Of a DNA stretch of 64,000 bases, positions 32,001 through 47,000 are shown piece by piece (positions within the stretch are counted from its first letter, which is position 1; each line of letters opens with the position of its first letter). The notes below the pieces were generated by a model that saw only the letters and a program-made list of their open reading frames with translations, was not told the origin of the DNA and did no database searches. The stretch is taken from contig NC_053391.1 of assembly GCF_905171765.1 (NCBI RefSeq), positions 194,132,559-194,196,558 on the forward strand. The letters are read 5' to 3'. The DNA is from Bufo bufo (Eukaryota; Chordata; Amphibia; Anura; Bufonidae). The position numbers and the translations under genes are program-made.

Positions 32001-35000
32001 TGTTACGGGACCTCTCTCCTCTGTCTGGGTGCCGGGGCCTAAATGTGTGACAGTGGCCTGTTCCAGTGGTGGGTGACGTGAAGCCTGATTGTCTGCTATG
32101 ACATGAAGACTGATTCTGCGCTAACATAAGGCCAGATTCTCTGTTACGGGACCTCTCTCCTCTGTCTGGGTGCCGGGGCCTAAATATGTGACAGTGGCCT
32201 GTTCCAGTGGTGGGTGACGTGAAGCCTGATTCTCTGCTATGACATGAAGACTGATTCTGCGCTGACATAAGGCCAGATTCTCTGTTACGGGACCTCTCTC
32301 CTCTGTCTGGGTGCCGGGGCCTAAATGTGTGACAGTGGCCTGTTCCAGTGGTGGGTGACGTGAAGCCTGATTCTCTGCTATGACATGAAGACAGATTCTG
32401 TGCTGACATGAAGCCTGATTCTCTGTTACGCGACCTCTCTCCTCTGCCTGGGAATAAATATGTGACAGTGGCCTGTTCCAGTGGTGGGTGACGTGAAGCC
32501 TGATTCTCTGCTATGACATGAAGACAGATTCTGCGCTGACATAAGGCCAGATTCTTTGTTACGGGACCTCTCTCCTCTGCCTGGGTGCCGGGGCCTAAAT
32601 GTGTGACAGTGGCCTGTTCCAGTGGTGGGTGACGTGAAGCCTGATTCTCTGCTATGACATGAAGACTGATTCTGCGCTGACATAAGTCCAGATTCTCTGT
32701 TACGGGACCTCTCTCCTCTGTCTGGGTGCCGGGGCCTAAATGTGTGACAGTGGCCTGTTCCAGTGGTGGGTGACGTGAAGCCTGATTCTCTGCTATGACA
32801 TGAAGACTGATTCTGCGCTGACATGAGGCCAGATTCTCTGTTACGGGACCTCTCTCCTCTGTCTGGGTGTCGGGGCCTAAATGTGTGACAGTGGCCTGTT
32901 CCAGTGGTGGGTGACGTGAAGCCTGATTCTCTGCTATGACATGAAGACTGATTCTGTGCTGACATAAGGCCAGATTCTCTGTTACGGGACCTCTCTCCTC
33001 TGCCTGGGTGCCTGGGCCTAAATATGTCACAGTGGCCTGTTCCAGTGGTGGGTGACGTGAAGCCTGATTCTCTGCTATGACATGAAGACTGATTCTGTGC
33101 TGACATAAGGCCAGATTCTCTGTTACGGGACCTCTCTCCTCTGTCTGGGTGCCGGGGCCTAAATATGTGACAGTGGCCTGTTCCAGTGGTGGGTGACGTG
33201 AAGCCTGATTCTCTGCTATGACATGAAGACTGATTCTGCGCTGACATAAGGCCAGATTCTCTGTTACGGGACCTCTCTCCTCTGTCTGGGTGCCGGGGCC
33301 TAAATGTGTGACAGTGGCCTGTTCCAGTGGTGGGTGACGTGAAGCCTGATTCTCTGCTATGACATGAAGACTGATTCTGCGCTGACATAAGGCCAGATTC
33401 TCTGTTACGGGACCTCTCTCCTCTGTCTGGGTGCCGGGGCCTAAATGTGTGACAGTGGCCTGTTCCAGTGGTGGGTGACGTGAAGCCTGATTCTCTGCTA
33501 TGACATGAAGACTGATTCTGTGCTGACATAAGGCCAGATTCTCTGTTACGGGACCTCTCTCCTCTGTCTGGGTGCCGGGGCCTAAATATGTGACAGTGGC
33601 CTGTTCCAGTGGTGGGTGACGTGAAGCCTGATTCTCTGCTATGACATGAAGACTGATTCTGCGCTGACATAAGGCCAGATTCTCTGTTACGGGACCTCTC
33701 TCCTCTGTCTGGGTGCCGGGGCCTAAATGTGTGACAGTGGCCTGTTCCAGTGGTGGGTGACGTGAAGCCTGATTCTCTGCTATGACATGAAGACTGATTC
33801 TGCGCTGACATAAGGCCAGATTCTCTGTTACGGGACCTCTCTCCTCTGTCTGGGTGCCGGGGCCTAAATGTGTGACAGTGGCCTGTTCCAGTGGTGGGTG
33901 ACGTGAAGCCTGATTCTCTGCTATGACATGAAGACTGATTCTGCGCTGACATAAGGCCAGATTCTCTGTTACGGGACCTCTCTCCTCTGTCTGGGTGCCG
34001 GGGCCTAAATGTGTGACAGTGGCCTGTTCCAGTGGTGGGTGACGTGAAGCCTGATTCTCTGCTATGACATGAAGACTGATTCTGCGCTGACATAAGGCCA
34101 GATTCTCTGTTACGGGACCTCTCTCCTCTGTCTGGGTGCCGGGGCCTAAATGTGTGACAGTGGCCTGTTCCAGTGGTGGGTGACGTGAAGCCTGATTCTC
34201 TGCTATGACATGAAGACTGATTCTGCGCTGACATAAGGCCAGATTCTCTGTTACGGGACCTCTCTCCTCTGTCTGGGTGCCGGGGCCTAAATGTGTGACA
34301 GTGGCCTGTTCCAGTGGTGGGTGACGTGAAGCCTGATTCTCTGCTATGACATGAAGACTGATTCTGCGCTGACATAAGGCCAGATTCTCTGTTACGGGAC
34401 CTCTCTCCTCTGTCTGGGTGCCGGGGCCTAAATGTGTGACAGTGGCCTGTTCCAGTGGTGGGTGACGTGAAGCCTGATTCTCTGCTATGACATGAAGACT
34501 GATTCTGCGCTGACATAAGGCCAGATTCTCTGTTACGGGACCTCTCTCCTCTGTCTGGGTGCCGGGGCCTAAATGTGTGACAGTGGCCTGTTCCAGTGGT
34601 GGGTGACGTGAAGCCTGATTCTCTGCTATGACATGAAGACAGATTCTGTGCTGACATAAGGCCAGATTCTCTGTTACGGACCTCTCTCCTCTGCCTGGGT
34701 GCCTGGGCCTAAATATGTGACAGTTGCCTGTTCCAGTGGTGGGTGACGTGAAGCCTGATTCTCTGCTATGACATGAAGACTGATTCTGCGCTGACATAAG
34801 GCCAGATTCTCTGTTACGGGACCTCTCTCCTCTGTCTGGGTGCCGGGGCCTAAATGTGTGACAGTGGCCTGTTCCAGTGGTGGGTGACGTGAAGCCTGAT
34901 TCTCTGCTATGACATGAAGACTGATTCTGCGCTGACATAAGGCCAGATTCTCTGTTACGGGACCTCTCTCCTCTGTCTGGGTGCCGGGGCCTAAATGTGT

Positions 35001-38000
35001 GACAGTGGCCTGTTCCAGTGGTGGGTGACGTGAAGCCTGATTCTCTGCTATGACATGAAGACTGATTCTGTGCTGACATAAGGCCAGATTCTCTGTTACG
35101 GGACCTCTCTCCTCTGTCTGGGTGCCGGGGCCTAAATATGTGACAGTGGCCTGTTCCAGTGGTGGGTGACGTGAAGCCTGATTCTCTGCTATGACATGAA
35201 GACTGATTCTGCGCTGACATAAGGCCAGATTCTCTGTTACGGGACCTCTCTCCTCTGTCTGGGTGCCGGGGCCTAAATGTGTGACAGTGGCCTGTTCCAG
35301 TGGTGGGTGACGTGAAGCCTGATTCTCTGCTATGACATGAAGACAGATTCTGCGCTGACATAAGGCCAGATTCTCTGTTACGGGACCTCTCTCCTCTGCC
35401 TGGTGCCGGGGCCTAAATGTGTGACAGTGGCCTGTTCCAGTGGTGGGTGACGTGAAGCCTGATTCTCTGCTATGACATGAAGACAGATTCTGCGCTGACA
35501 TAAGGCCAGATTCTCTGTTACGGGACCTCTCTCCTCTGCCTGGGTGCCGGGGCCTAAATGTGTGACAGTGGCCTGTTCCAGTGGTGGGTGACGTGAAGCC
35601 TGATTCTCTGCTATGACATGAATACAGATTCTGCGCTGACATAAGGCCAGATTCTCTGTTACGGGACCTCTCTCCTCTGCCTGGGTGCCTGGGCCTAAAT
35701 GTGTGACAGTGGCCTGTTCCAGTGGTGGGTTACGTGAAGCCTGATTCTCTGCTATGACATGAAGACAGATTCTGCGCTGACATAAGGCCAGATTCTCTGT
35801 TACGGGACCTCTCTCCTCTGTCTGGGTGCCGGGGCCTAAATGTGTGACAGTGGCCTGTTCCAGTGGTGGGTGACGTGATGCCTGATTCTCTGCTATGACA
35901 TGAAGACTGATTCTGCGCTGACATAAGGCCAGATTCTCTGTTACGGGACCTCTCTCCTCTGTCTGGGTGCCGGGGCCTAAATATGTGACAGTGGCCTGTT
36001 CCAGTGGTGGGTGACGTGAAGCCTGATTCTCTGCTATGACATGAAGACTGATTCTGCGCTGACATAAGGCCAGATTCTCTGTTACGGGACCTCTCTCCTC
36101 TGTCTGGGTGCCGGGGCCTAAATGTGTGACAGTGGCCTGTTCCAGTGGTGGGTGACGTGAAGCCTGATTCTCTGCTATGACATGAAGACAGATTCTGTGC
36201 TGACATGAAGCCAGATTCTCTGTTACGCGACCTCTCTCCTCTGCCTGGGCCTAAATATGTGACAGTGGCCTGTTCCAGTGGTGGGTGACGTGAAGCCTGA
36301 TTCTCTGCTATGACATGAAGACAGATTCTGCGCTGACATAAGGCCAGATTCTCTGTTACGGGACCTCTCTCCTCTGCCTGGGTGCCGGGTCCTAAATGTG
36401 TGACAGTGGCCTGTTCCAGTGGTGGGTGACGTGAAGCCTGATTCTCTGCTATGACATGAATACAGATTCTGCGCTGACATAAGGCCAGATTCTCTGTTAC
36501 GGGACCTCTCTCCTCTGCCTGGGTGCCTGGGCCTAAATGTGTGACAGTGGCCTGTTCCAGTGGTGGGTGACGTGAAGCCTGATTCTCTGCTATGACATGA
36601 AGACAGATTCTGCGCTGACATAAGGCCAGATTCTCTGTTACGGGACCTCTCTCCTCTGCCTGGGTGCCTGGGCCTAAATGTGTGACAGTGGCCTGTTCCA
36701 GTGGTGGGTGACGTGAAGCCTGATTCTCTGCTATGACATGAAGACAGATTCTGCGCTGACATAAGGCCAGATTCTCTGTTACGGGACCTCTCTCCTCTGC
36801 CTGGGTGCCTGGGCCTAAAAGTGTGACAGTGGCCTGTTCCAGTGGTGGGTGACGTGAAGCCTGATTCTCTGCAATGACATGAAGACAGATTCTGCGCTGA
36901 CATAAGGCCAGATTCTCTGTTACAGGACCTCTCTCTTCTGCCTGGGTGCTGGGGCCTAAATGTGTGACAGTGGCCTGTTCCAGTGGTGGGTGACGTGAAG
37001 CCTGATTCTCTGCTATGACATGAAGACAGATTCTGTGCTGACATGAAGCCAGATTCTCTGTTACGCGACCTCTCTCCTCTGCCTGGGCCTAAATATGTGA
37101 CAGCGGCCTGTTCCAGTGGTGGGTGACGTGAAGCCTGATTCTCTGCTATGACATGAAGACAGATTCTGCGCTGACATAATGCCAGATTCTCTGTTACGAG
37201 ACCTCTCTCCTCTGCCTGGGTGCCGGGGCCTAAATGTGTGACAGTGGCCTGTTCCAGTGGTGGGTGACGTGAAGCCTGATTCTCTGCTATGACATGAATA
37301 CAGATTCTGCGCTGACATAAGGCCAGATTCTCTGTTACGGGACCTCTCTCCTCTGCCTGGGTGCCTGGGCCTAAATGTGTGACAGTGGCCTGTTCCAGTG
37401 GTGGGTGACGTGAAGCCTGATTCTCTGCTATGACATGAAGACAGATTCTGCGCTGACATAAGGCCAGATTCTCTGTTACGGGACCTCTCTCCTCTGTCTG
37501 GGTGCCTGGGCCTAAATGTGTGACAGTGGCCTGTTCCAGTGGTGGGTGACGTGAAGCTTGATTCTCTGCTATGACATGAAGACAGATTCTGCGCTGACAT
37601 AAGGCCAGATTCTCTGTTACGGGACCTCTCTCCTCTGCCTGGGTGCCTGGGCCTAAATGTGTGACAGTGGCCTGTTCCAGTGGTGGGTGACGAGAAGCCT
37701 GATTCTCTGCTATGACATGAAGACTGATTCTGCGCTGACATAAGGCCAGATTCTCTGTTACGGGACCTCTCTCCTCTGTCTGGGTGCCGGGGCCTAAATG
37801 TGTGACAGTGGCCTGTTCCAGTGGTGGGTGACGTGAAGCCTGATTCTCTGCTATGACATGAAGACTGATTCTGCGCTGACATAAGGCCAGATTCTCTGTT
37901 ACGGGACCTCTCTCCTCTGTCTGGGTGCCGGGGCCTAAATATGTGACAGTGGCCTGTTCCAGTGGTGGGTGACGTGAAGCCTGATTCTCTGCTATGACAT

Positions 38001-41000
38001 GAAGACTGATTCTGCGCTGACATAAGGCCAGATTCTCTGTTACGGGACCTCTCTCCTCTGTCTGGGTGCCGGGGCCTAAATGTGTGACAGTGGCCTGTTC
38101 CAGTGGTGGGTGACGTAAAGCCTGATTCTCAGCTATGACATGAAGACAGATTCTGTGCTGACATGAAGCCTGATTCTCTGTTACGCGACCTCTCTCCTCT
38201 GCCTGGGCCTAAATATGTGACAGTGGCCTGTTCCAGTGGTGGGTGACGTGAAGCCTGATTCTCTGCTATGACATGAAGACAGATTCTGCGCTGACATAAG
38301 GCCAGATACTTTGTTACGGGACCTCTCTCCTCTGCCTGGGTGCCGGGGCCTAAATGTGTGACAGTGGCCTGTTCCAGTGGTGGGTGACGTGAAGCCTGAT
38401 TCTCTGCTATGACATGAAGACTGATTCTGCGCTGACATAAGGCCAGATTCTCTGTTACGGGACCTCTCTCCTCTGTCTGGGTGCCGGGGCCTAAATGTGT
38501 GACAGTGGCCTGTTCCAGTGGTGGGTGACGTGAAGCCTGATTCTCTGCTATGACATGAAGACTGATTCTGCGCTGACATAAGGCCAGATTTTCTGTTACG
38601 GAACCTCTCTCCTCTGTCTGGGTGTCGGGGCCTAAATGTGTGACAGTGGCCTGTTCCAGTGGTGGGTGACGTGAAGCCTGATTCTCTGCAATGACATGAA
38701 GACTGATTCTGTGCTGACATAAGGCCAGATTCTCTGTTACGGGACCTCTCTCCTCTGCCTGGGTGCCTGGGCCTAAATATGTCACAGTGGCCTGTTCCAG
38801 TGGTGGGTGACGTGAAGCCTGATTCTCTGCTATGACATGAAGACTGATTCTGTGCTGACATAAGGCCAAATTCTCTGTTACGGGACCTCTCTCCTCTTTC
38901 TGGGTGCCGGGGCCTAAATATGTGACAGTGGCCTGTTCCAGTGGTGGGTGACGTGAAGCCTGATTCTCTGCTATGACATGAAGACTGATTCTGCGCTGAC
39001 ATAAGGCCAGATTCTCTGTTACGGGACCTCTCTCCTCTGTCTGGGTGCCGGGGCCTAAATGTGTGACAGTGGCCTGTTCCAGTGGTGGGTGACGTGAAGC
39101 CTGATTCTCTGCTATGACATGAAGACTGATTCTGCGCTGACATAAGGCCAGATTCTCTGTTACGGGACCTCTCTCCTCTGTCTGGGTGCCGGGGCCTAAA
39201 TGTGTGACAGTGGCCTGTTCCAGTGGTGGGTGACGTGAAGCCTGATTCTCTGCTATGACATGAAGACTGATTCTGCGCTGACATAAGGCCAGATTCTCTG
39301 TTACGGGACCTCTCTCCTCTGTCTGGGTGCCGGGGCCTAAATGTGTGACAGTGGCCTGTTCCAGTGGTGGGTGACGTGAAGCCTGATTCTCTGCTATGAC
39401 ATGAAGACTGATTCTGCGCTGACATAAGGCCAGATTCTCTGTTACGGGACCTCTCTCCTCTGTCTGGGTGCCGGGGCCTAAATATGTGACAGTGGCCTGT
39501 TCCAGTGGTGGGTGACGTGAAGCCTGATTCTCTGCTATGACATGAAGACTGATTCTGCGCTGACATAAGGCCAGATTCTCTGTTACGGGACCTCTCTCCT
39601 CTGTCTGGGTGCCGGGGCCTAAATGTGTGACAGTGGCCTGTTCCAGTGGTGGGTGACGTGAAGCCTGATTCTCTGCTATGACATGAAGACTGATTCTGCG
39701 CTGACATAAGGCCAGATTCTCTGTTACGGGACCTCTCTCCTCTGTCTGGGTGCCGGGGCCTAAATGTGTGACAGTGGCCTGTTCCAGTGGTGGGTGACGT
39801 GAAGCCTGATTCTCTGCTATGACATGAAGACTGATTCTGCGCTGACATAAGGCCAGATTCTCTGTTACGGGACCTCTCTCCTCTGTCTGGGTGCCGGGGC
39901 CTAAATGTGTGACAGTGGCCTGTTCCAGTGGTGGGTGACGTGAAGCCTGATTCTCTGCTATGACATGAAGACTGATTCTGCGCTGACATAAGGCCAGATT
40001 CTCTGTTACGGGACCTCTCTCCTCTGTCTGGGTGCCGGGGCCTAAATGTGTGACAGTGGCCTGTTCCAGTGGTGGGTGACGTGAAGCCTGATTCTCTGCT
40101 ATGACATGAAGACTGATTCTGCGCTGACATAAGGCCAGATTCTCTGTTACGGGACCTCTCTCCTCTGTCTGGGTGCCGGGGCCTAAATGTGTGACAGTGG
40201 CCTGTTCCAGTGGTGGGTGACGTGAAGCCTGATTCTCTGCTATGACATGAAGACTGATTCTGCGCTGACATAAGGCCAGATTCTCTGTTACGGGACCTCT
40301 CTCCTCTGTCTGGGTGCCGGGGCCTAAATGTGTGACAGTGGCCTGTTCCAGTGGTGGGTGACGTGAAGCCTGATTCTCTGCTATGACATGAAGACTGATT
40401 CTGCGCTGACATAAGGCCAGATTCTCTGTTACGGGACCTCTCTCCTCTGTCTGGGTGTCGGGGCCTAAATGTGTGACAGTGGCCTGTTCCAGTGGTGGGT
40501 GACGTGAAGCCTGATTCTCTGCTATGACATGAAGACTGATTCTGTGCTGACATAAGGCCAGATTCTCTGTTACGGGACCTCTCTCCTCTGTCTGGGTGCC
40601 GGGGCCTAAATGTGTGACAGTGGCCTGTTCCAGTGGTGGGTGACGTGAAGCCTGATTCTCTGCTATGACATGAAGACTGATTCTGCGCTGACATAAGGCC
40701 AGATTCTCTGTTACGGGTCCTCTCTCCTCTGTCTGGGTGCCGGGGCCTAAATGTGTGACAGTGGCCTGTTCCAGTGGTGGGTGACGTGAAGCCTGATTCT
40801 CTGCTATGACATGAAGACTGATTCTGCGCTGACATAAGGCCAGATTCTCTGTTACGGGACCTCTCTCCTCTGTCTGGGTGCCGGGGCCTAAATGTGTGAC
40901 AGTGGCCTGTTCCAGTGGTGGGTGACGTGAAGCCTGATTCTCTGCTATGACATGAAGACTGATTCTGCGCTGACATAAGGCCAGATTCTCTGTTACGGGA

Positions 41001-44000
41001 CCTCTCTCCTCTGTCTGGGTGCCGGGGCCTAAATATGTGACAGTGGCCTGTTCCAGTGGTGGGTGACGTGAAGCCTGATTCTCTGCTATGACATGAAGAC
41101 TGATTCTGCGCTGACATAAGGCCAGATTCTCTGTTACGGGACCTCTCTCCTCTGTCTGGGTACCGGGGCCTAAATGTGTGACAGTGGCCTGTTCCAGTGG
41201 TGGGTGACGTGAAGCCTGATTCTCTGCTATGACATGAAGCCAGATTCTGTGCTGACATGAAGCCAGATTCTCTGTTACGCGACCTCTCTCCTCTGCCTGG
41301 GCCTAAATATGTGACAGTGGCCTGTTCCAGTGGTGGGTGACGTAAAGCCTGATTCTCTGCTATGACATGAAGACAGATTCTGCGCTGACATAAGGCCAGA
41401 TTCTCTGTTACGGGACCTCTCTCCTCTGCCTGGGTGCCGGGGCCTAAATGTGTGACAGTGGCCTGTTCCAGTGGTGGGTGACGTGAAGCCTGATTCTCTG
41501 CTATGACATGAATACAGATTCTGCGCTGACATAAGGCCAGATTCTCTGTTACGGGACCTCTCTCCTCTGTCTGGGTGCCGGGGCCTAAATGTGTGACAGT
41601 GGCCTGTTCCAGTGGTGGGTGACGTGAAGCCTGATTCTCTGCTATGACATGAAGACTGATTCTGCGCTGACATAAGGCCAGATTCTCTGTTACGGGACCT
41701 CTCTCCTCTGTCTGGGTGCCGGGGCCTAAATATGTGACAGTGGCCTGTTCCAGTGGTGGGTGACGTGAAGCCTGATTCTCTGCTATGACATGAAGACTGA
41801 TTCTGCGCTGACATAAGGCCAGATTCTCTGTTACGGGACCTCTCTCCTCTGTCTGGGTGCCGGGGCCTAAATGTGTGACAGTGGCCTGTTCCAGTGGTGG
41901 GTGACGTGAAGCCTGATTCTCTGCTATGACATGAAGACAGATTCTGTGCTGACATGAAGCCAGATTCTCTGTTACGCGACCTCTCTCCTCTGCCTGGGCC
42001 TAAATATGTGACAGTGGCCTGTTCCAGTGGTGGGTGACGTGAAGCCTGATTCTCTGCTATGACATGAAGACAGATTCTGCGCTGACATAAGGCCAGATTC
42101 TCTGTTACGGGACCTCTCTCCTCTGCCTGGGTGCCGGGGCCTAAATGTGTGACAGTGGCCTGTTCCAGTGGTGGGTTACGTGAAGCCTGATTCTCTGCTA
42201 TGACATGAAGACAGATTCTGCGCTGACATAAGGCCAGATTCTCTGTTACGGGACCTCTCTCCTCTGTCTGGGTGCCGGGGCCTAAATGTGTGACAGTGGC
42301 CTGTTCCAGTGGTGGGTGACGTGATGCCTGATTCTCTGCTATGACATGAAGACTGATTCTGCGCTGACATAAGGCCAGATTCTCTGTTACGGGACCTCTC
42401 TCCTCTGTCTGGGTGCCGGGGCCTAAATATGTGACAGTGGCCTGTTCCAGTGGTGGGTGACGTGAAGCCTGATTCTCTGCTATGACATGAAGACTGATTC
42501 TGCGCTGACATAAGGCCAGATTCTCTGTTACGGGACCTCTCTCCTCTGTCTGGGTGCCGGGGCCTAAATGTGTGACAGTGGCCTGTTCCAGTGGTGGGTG
42601 ACGTGAAGCCTGATTCTCTGCTATGACATGAAGACAGATTCTGTGCTGACATGAAGCCAGATTCTCTGTTACGCGACCTCTCTCCTCTGCCTGGGCCTAA
42701 ATATGTGACAGTGGCCTGTTCCAGTGGTGGGTGACGTGAAGCCTGATTCTCTGCTATGACATGAAGACAGATTCTGCGCTGACATAAGGCCAGATTCTCT
42801 GTTACGGGACCTCTCTCCTCTGCCTGGGTGCCGGGTCCTAAATATGTGACAGTGGCCTGTTCCAGTGGTGGGTGACGTGAAGCCTGATTCTCTGCTATGA
42901 CATGAAGACTGATTCTGCGCTGACATAAGGCCAGATTCTCTGTTACGGGACCTCTCTCCTCTGTCTGGGTGCCGGGGCCTAAAGGTGTGACAGTGGCCTG
43001 TTCCAGTGGTGGGTGACGTGAAGCCTGATTCTCTGCTATGACATGAAGACTGATTCTGCGCTGACATAAGGCCAGATTCTCTGTTACGGGACCTCTCTCC
43101 TCTGTCTGGATGCCGGGGCCTAAATGTGTGACAGTGGCCTGTTCCAGTGGTGGGTGACGTGAAGCCTGATTCTCTGCTATGACATGAAGACTGATTCTGC
43201 GCTGACATAAGGCCAGATTCTCTGTTACGGGACCTCTCTCCTCTGTCTGGGTGCCGGGGCCTAAATGTGTGACAGTGGCCTGTTCCAGTGGTGGGTGACG
43301 TGAAGCCTGATTCTCTGCTATGACATGAAGACTGATTCTGCGCTGACATAAGGCCAGATTCTCTGTTACGGGACCTCTCTCCTCTGTCTGGGTGCCGGGG
43401 CCTAAATATGTGACAGTGGCCTGTTCCAGTGGTTGGTGACGTGAAGCCTGATTCTCTGCTATGACATGAAGACTGATTCTGCGCTGACATAAGGCCAGAT
43501 TCTCTGTTACGGGACCTCTCTCCTCTGTCTGGGTGCCGGGGCCTAAATGTGTGACAGTGGCCTGTTCCAGTGGTGGGTGACGTGAAGACTGATTCTCTGC
43601 TATGACATGAAGACTGATTCTGCGCTGACATAAGGCCAGATTCTCTGTTACGGGACCTCTCTCCTCTGTCTGGGTGCCGGGGCCTAAATGTGTGACAGTG
43701 GCCTGTTCCAGTGGTGGGTGACGTGAAGCCTGATTCTCTGCTATGACATGAAGACTGATTCTGCGCTGACATAAGGCCAGATTCTCTGTTATGGGACCTC
43801 TCTCCTCTGTCTGGGTGCCGGGGCCTAAATGTGTGACAGTGGCCTGTTCCAGTGGTGGGTGACGTGAAGCCTGATTCTCTGCTATGACATGAAGACTGAT
43901 TCTGCGCTGACATAAGGCCAGATTCTCTGTTACGGGACCTCTCTCCTCTGTCTGGGTGCCGGGGCCTAAATGTGTGACAGTGGCCTGTTCCAGTGGTGGG

Positions 44001-47000
44001 TGACGTGAAGACTGATTCTCTGCTATGACATGAAGACTGATTCTGCGCTGACATAAGGCCAGATTCTCTGTTACGGGACCTCTCTCCTCTGTCTGGGTGC
44101 CGGGGCCTAAATGTGTGACAGTGGCCTGTTCCAGTGGTGGGTGACGTGAAGCCTGATTCTCTGCTATGACATGAAGACTGATTCTGCGCTGACATAAGGC
44201 CAGATTCTCTGTTACGGGACCTCTCTCCTCTGTCTGGGTGTCGGGGCCTAAATGTGTGACAGTGGCCTGTTCCAGTGGTGGGTGACGTGAAGCCTGATTC
44301 TCTGCTATGACATGAAGACTGATTCTGTGCTGACATAAGGCCAGATTCTCTGTTACGGGACCTCTCTCCTCTGCCTGGGTGCCTGGGCCTAAATATGTCA
44401 CAGTGGCCTGTTCCAGTGGTGGGTGACGTGAAGCCTGATTCTCTGCTATGACATGAAGTCTGATTCTGTGCTGACATAAGGCCAAATTCTCTGTTACGGG
44501 ACCTCTCTCCTCTTTCTGGGTGCCGGGGCCTAAATGTGTGACAGTGGCCTGTTCCAGTGGTGGGTGACGTGAAGCCTGATTGTCTGCTATGACATGAAGA
44601 CTGATTCTGCGCTGACATAAGGCCAGATTCTCTGTTACGGGACCTCTCTCCTCTGTCTGGGTGCCGGGGCCTAAATATGTGACAGTGGCCTGTTCCAGTG
44701 GTGGGTGACGTGAAGCCTGATTCTCTGCTATGACATGAAGACTGATTCTGCGCTGACATAAGGCCAGATTCTCTGTTACGGGACCTCTCTCCTCTGTCTG
44801 GGTGCCGGGGCCTAAATGTGTGACAGTGGCCTGTTCCAGTGGTGGGTGACGTGAAGCCTGATTCTCTGCTATGACATGAAGACTGATTCTGCGCTGACAT
44901 AAGGCCAGATTCTCTGTTACGGGTCCTCTCTCCTCTGTCTGGGTGCCGGGGCCTAAATGTGTGACAGTGGCCTGTTCCAGTGGTGGGTGACGTGAAGCCT
45001 GATTCTCTGCTATGACATGAAGACTGATTCTGCGCTGACATAAGGCCAGATTCTCTGTTACGGGACCTCTCTCCTCTGTCTGGGTGCCGGGGCCTAAATG
45101 TGTGACAGTGGCCTGTTCCAGTGGTGGGTGACGTGAAGCCTGATTCTCTGCTATGACATGAAGACTGATTCTGCGCTGACATAATGCCAGATTCTCTGTT
45201 ACGGGACCTCTCTCCTCTGTCTGGGTGCCGGGGCCTAAATATGTGACAGTAGCCTGTTCCAGTGGTGGGTGACGTGAAGCCTGATTCTCTGCTATGACAT
45301 GAAGACTGATTCTGCGCTGACATAAGGCCAGATTCTCTGTTACGGGACCTCTCTCCTCTGTCTGGGTGCCGGGGCCTAAATGTGTGACAGTGGCCTGTTC
45401 CAGTGGTGGGTGACGTGAAGCCTGATTCTCTGCTATGACATGAAGCCAGATTCTGTGCTGACATGAAGCCAGATTCTCTGTTACGCGACCTCTCTCCTCT
45501 GCCTGGGCCTAAATATGTGACAGTGGCCTGTTCCAGTGGTGGGTGACGTAAAGCCTGATTCTCTGCTATGACATGAAGACAGATTCTGCGCTGACATAAG
45601 GCCAGATTCTCTGTTACGGGACCTCTCTCCTCTGCCTGGGTGCCGGGGCCTAAATGTGTGACAGTGGCCTGTTCCAGTGGTGGGTGACGTGAAGCCTGAT
45701 TCTCTGCTATGACATGAATACAGATTCTGCGCTGACATAAGGCCAGATTCTCTGTTACGGGACCTCTCTCCTCTGTCTGGGTGCCGGGGCCTAAATGTGT
45801 GACAGTGGCCTGTTCCAGTGGTGGGTGACGTGAAGCCTGATTCTCTGCTATGACATGAAGACTGATTCTGCGCTGACATAAGGCCAGATTCTCTGTTACG
45901 GGACCTCTCTCCTCTGTCTGGGTGCCGGGGCCTAAATATGTGACAGTTGCCTGTTCCAGTGGTGGGTGACGTGAAGCCTGATTCTCTGCTATGACATGAA
46001 GACTGATTCTGCGCTGACATAAGGCCAGATTCTCTGTTACGGGACCTCTCTCCTCTGTCTGGGTGCCGGGGCCTAAATGTGTGACAGTGGCCTGTTCCAG
46101 TGGTGGGTGACGTGAAGCCTGATTCTCTGCTATGACATGAAGACAGATTCTGTGCTGACATGAAGCCAGATTCTCTGTTACGCGACCTCTCTCCTCTGCC
46201 TGGGCCTAAATATGTGACAGTGGCCTGTTCCAGTGGTGAGAGACGTGAAGCCTGATTCTCTGCTATGACATGAAGACAGATTCTGCGCTGACATAAGGCC
46301 AGATTCTCTGTTACGGGACCTCTCTCCTCTGCCTGGGTGCCGGGGCCTAAATGTGTGACAGTGGCCTGTTCCAGTGGTGGGTGACGTGAAGCCTGATTCT
46401 CTGCTATGACATGAATACAGATTCTGCGCTGACATAAGGCCAGATTCTCTGTTACGGGACCTCTCTCCTCTGCCTGGGTGCCTGGGCCTAAATGTGTGAC
46501 AGTGGCCTGTTCCAGTGGTGGGTTACGTGAAGCCTGATTCTCTGCTATGACATGAAGACAGATTCTGCGCTGACATAAGGCCAGATTCTCTGTTACGGGA
46601 CCTCTCTCCTCTGTCTGGGTGCTGGGGCCTAAATGTGTGACAGTGGCCTGTTCCAGTGGTGGGTGACGTGATGCCTGATTCTCTGCTATGACATGAAGAC
46701 TGATTCTGCGCTGACATAAGGCCAGATTCTCTGTTACGGGACCTCTCTCCTCTGTCTGGGTGCCGGGGCCTAAATATGTGACAGTGGCCTGTTCCAGTGG
46801 TGGGTGACGTGAAGCCTGATTCTCTGCTATGACATGAAGACTGATTCTGCGCTGACATAAGGCCAGATTCTCTGTTACGGGACCTCTCTCCTCTGTCTGG
46901 GTGCCGGGGCCTAAATGTGTGACAGTGGCCTGTTCCAGTGGTGGGTGACGTGAAGCCTGATTCTCTGCTATGACATGAAGACAGATTCTGCGCTGACATA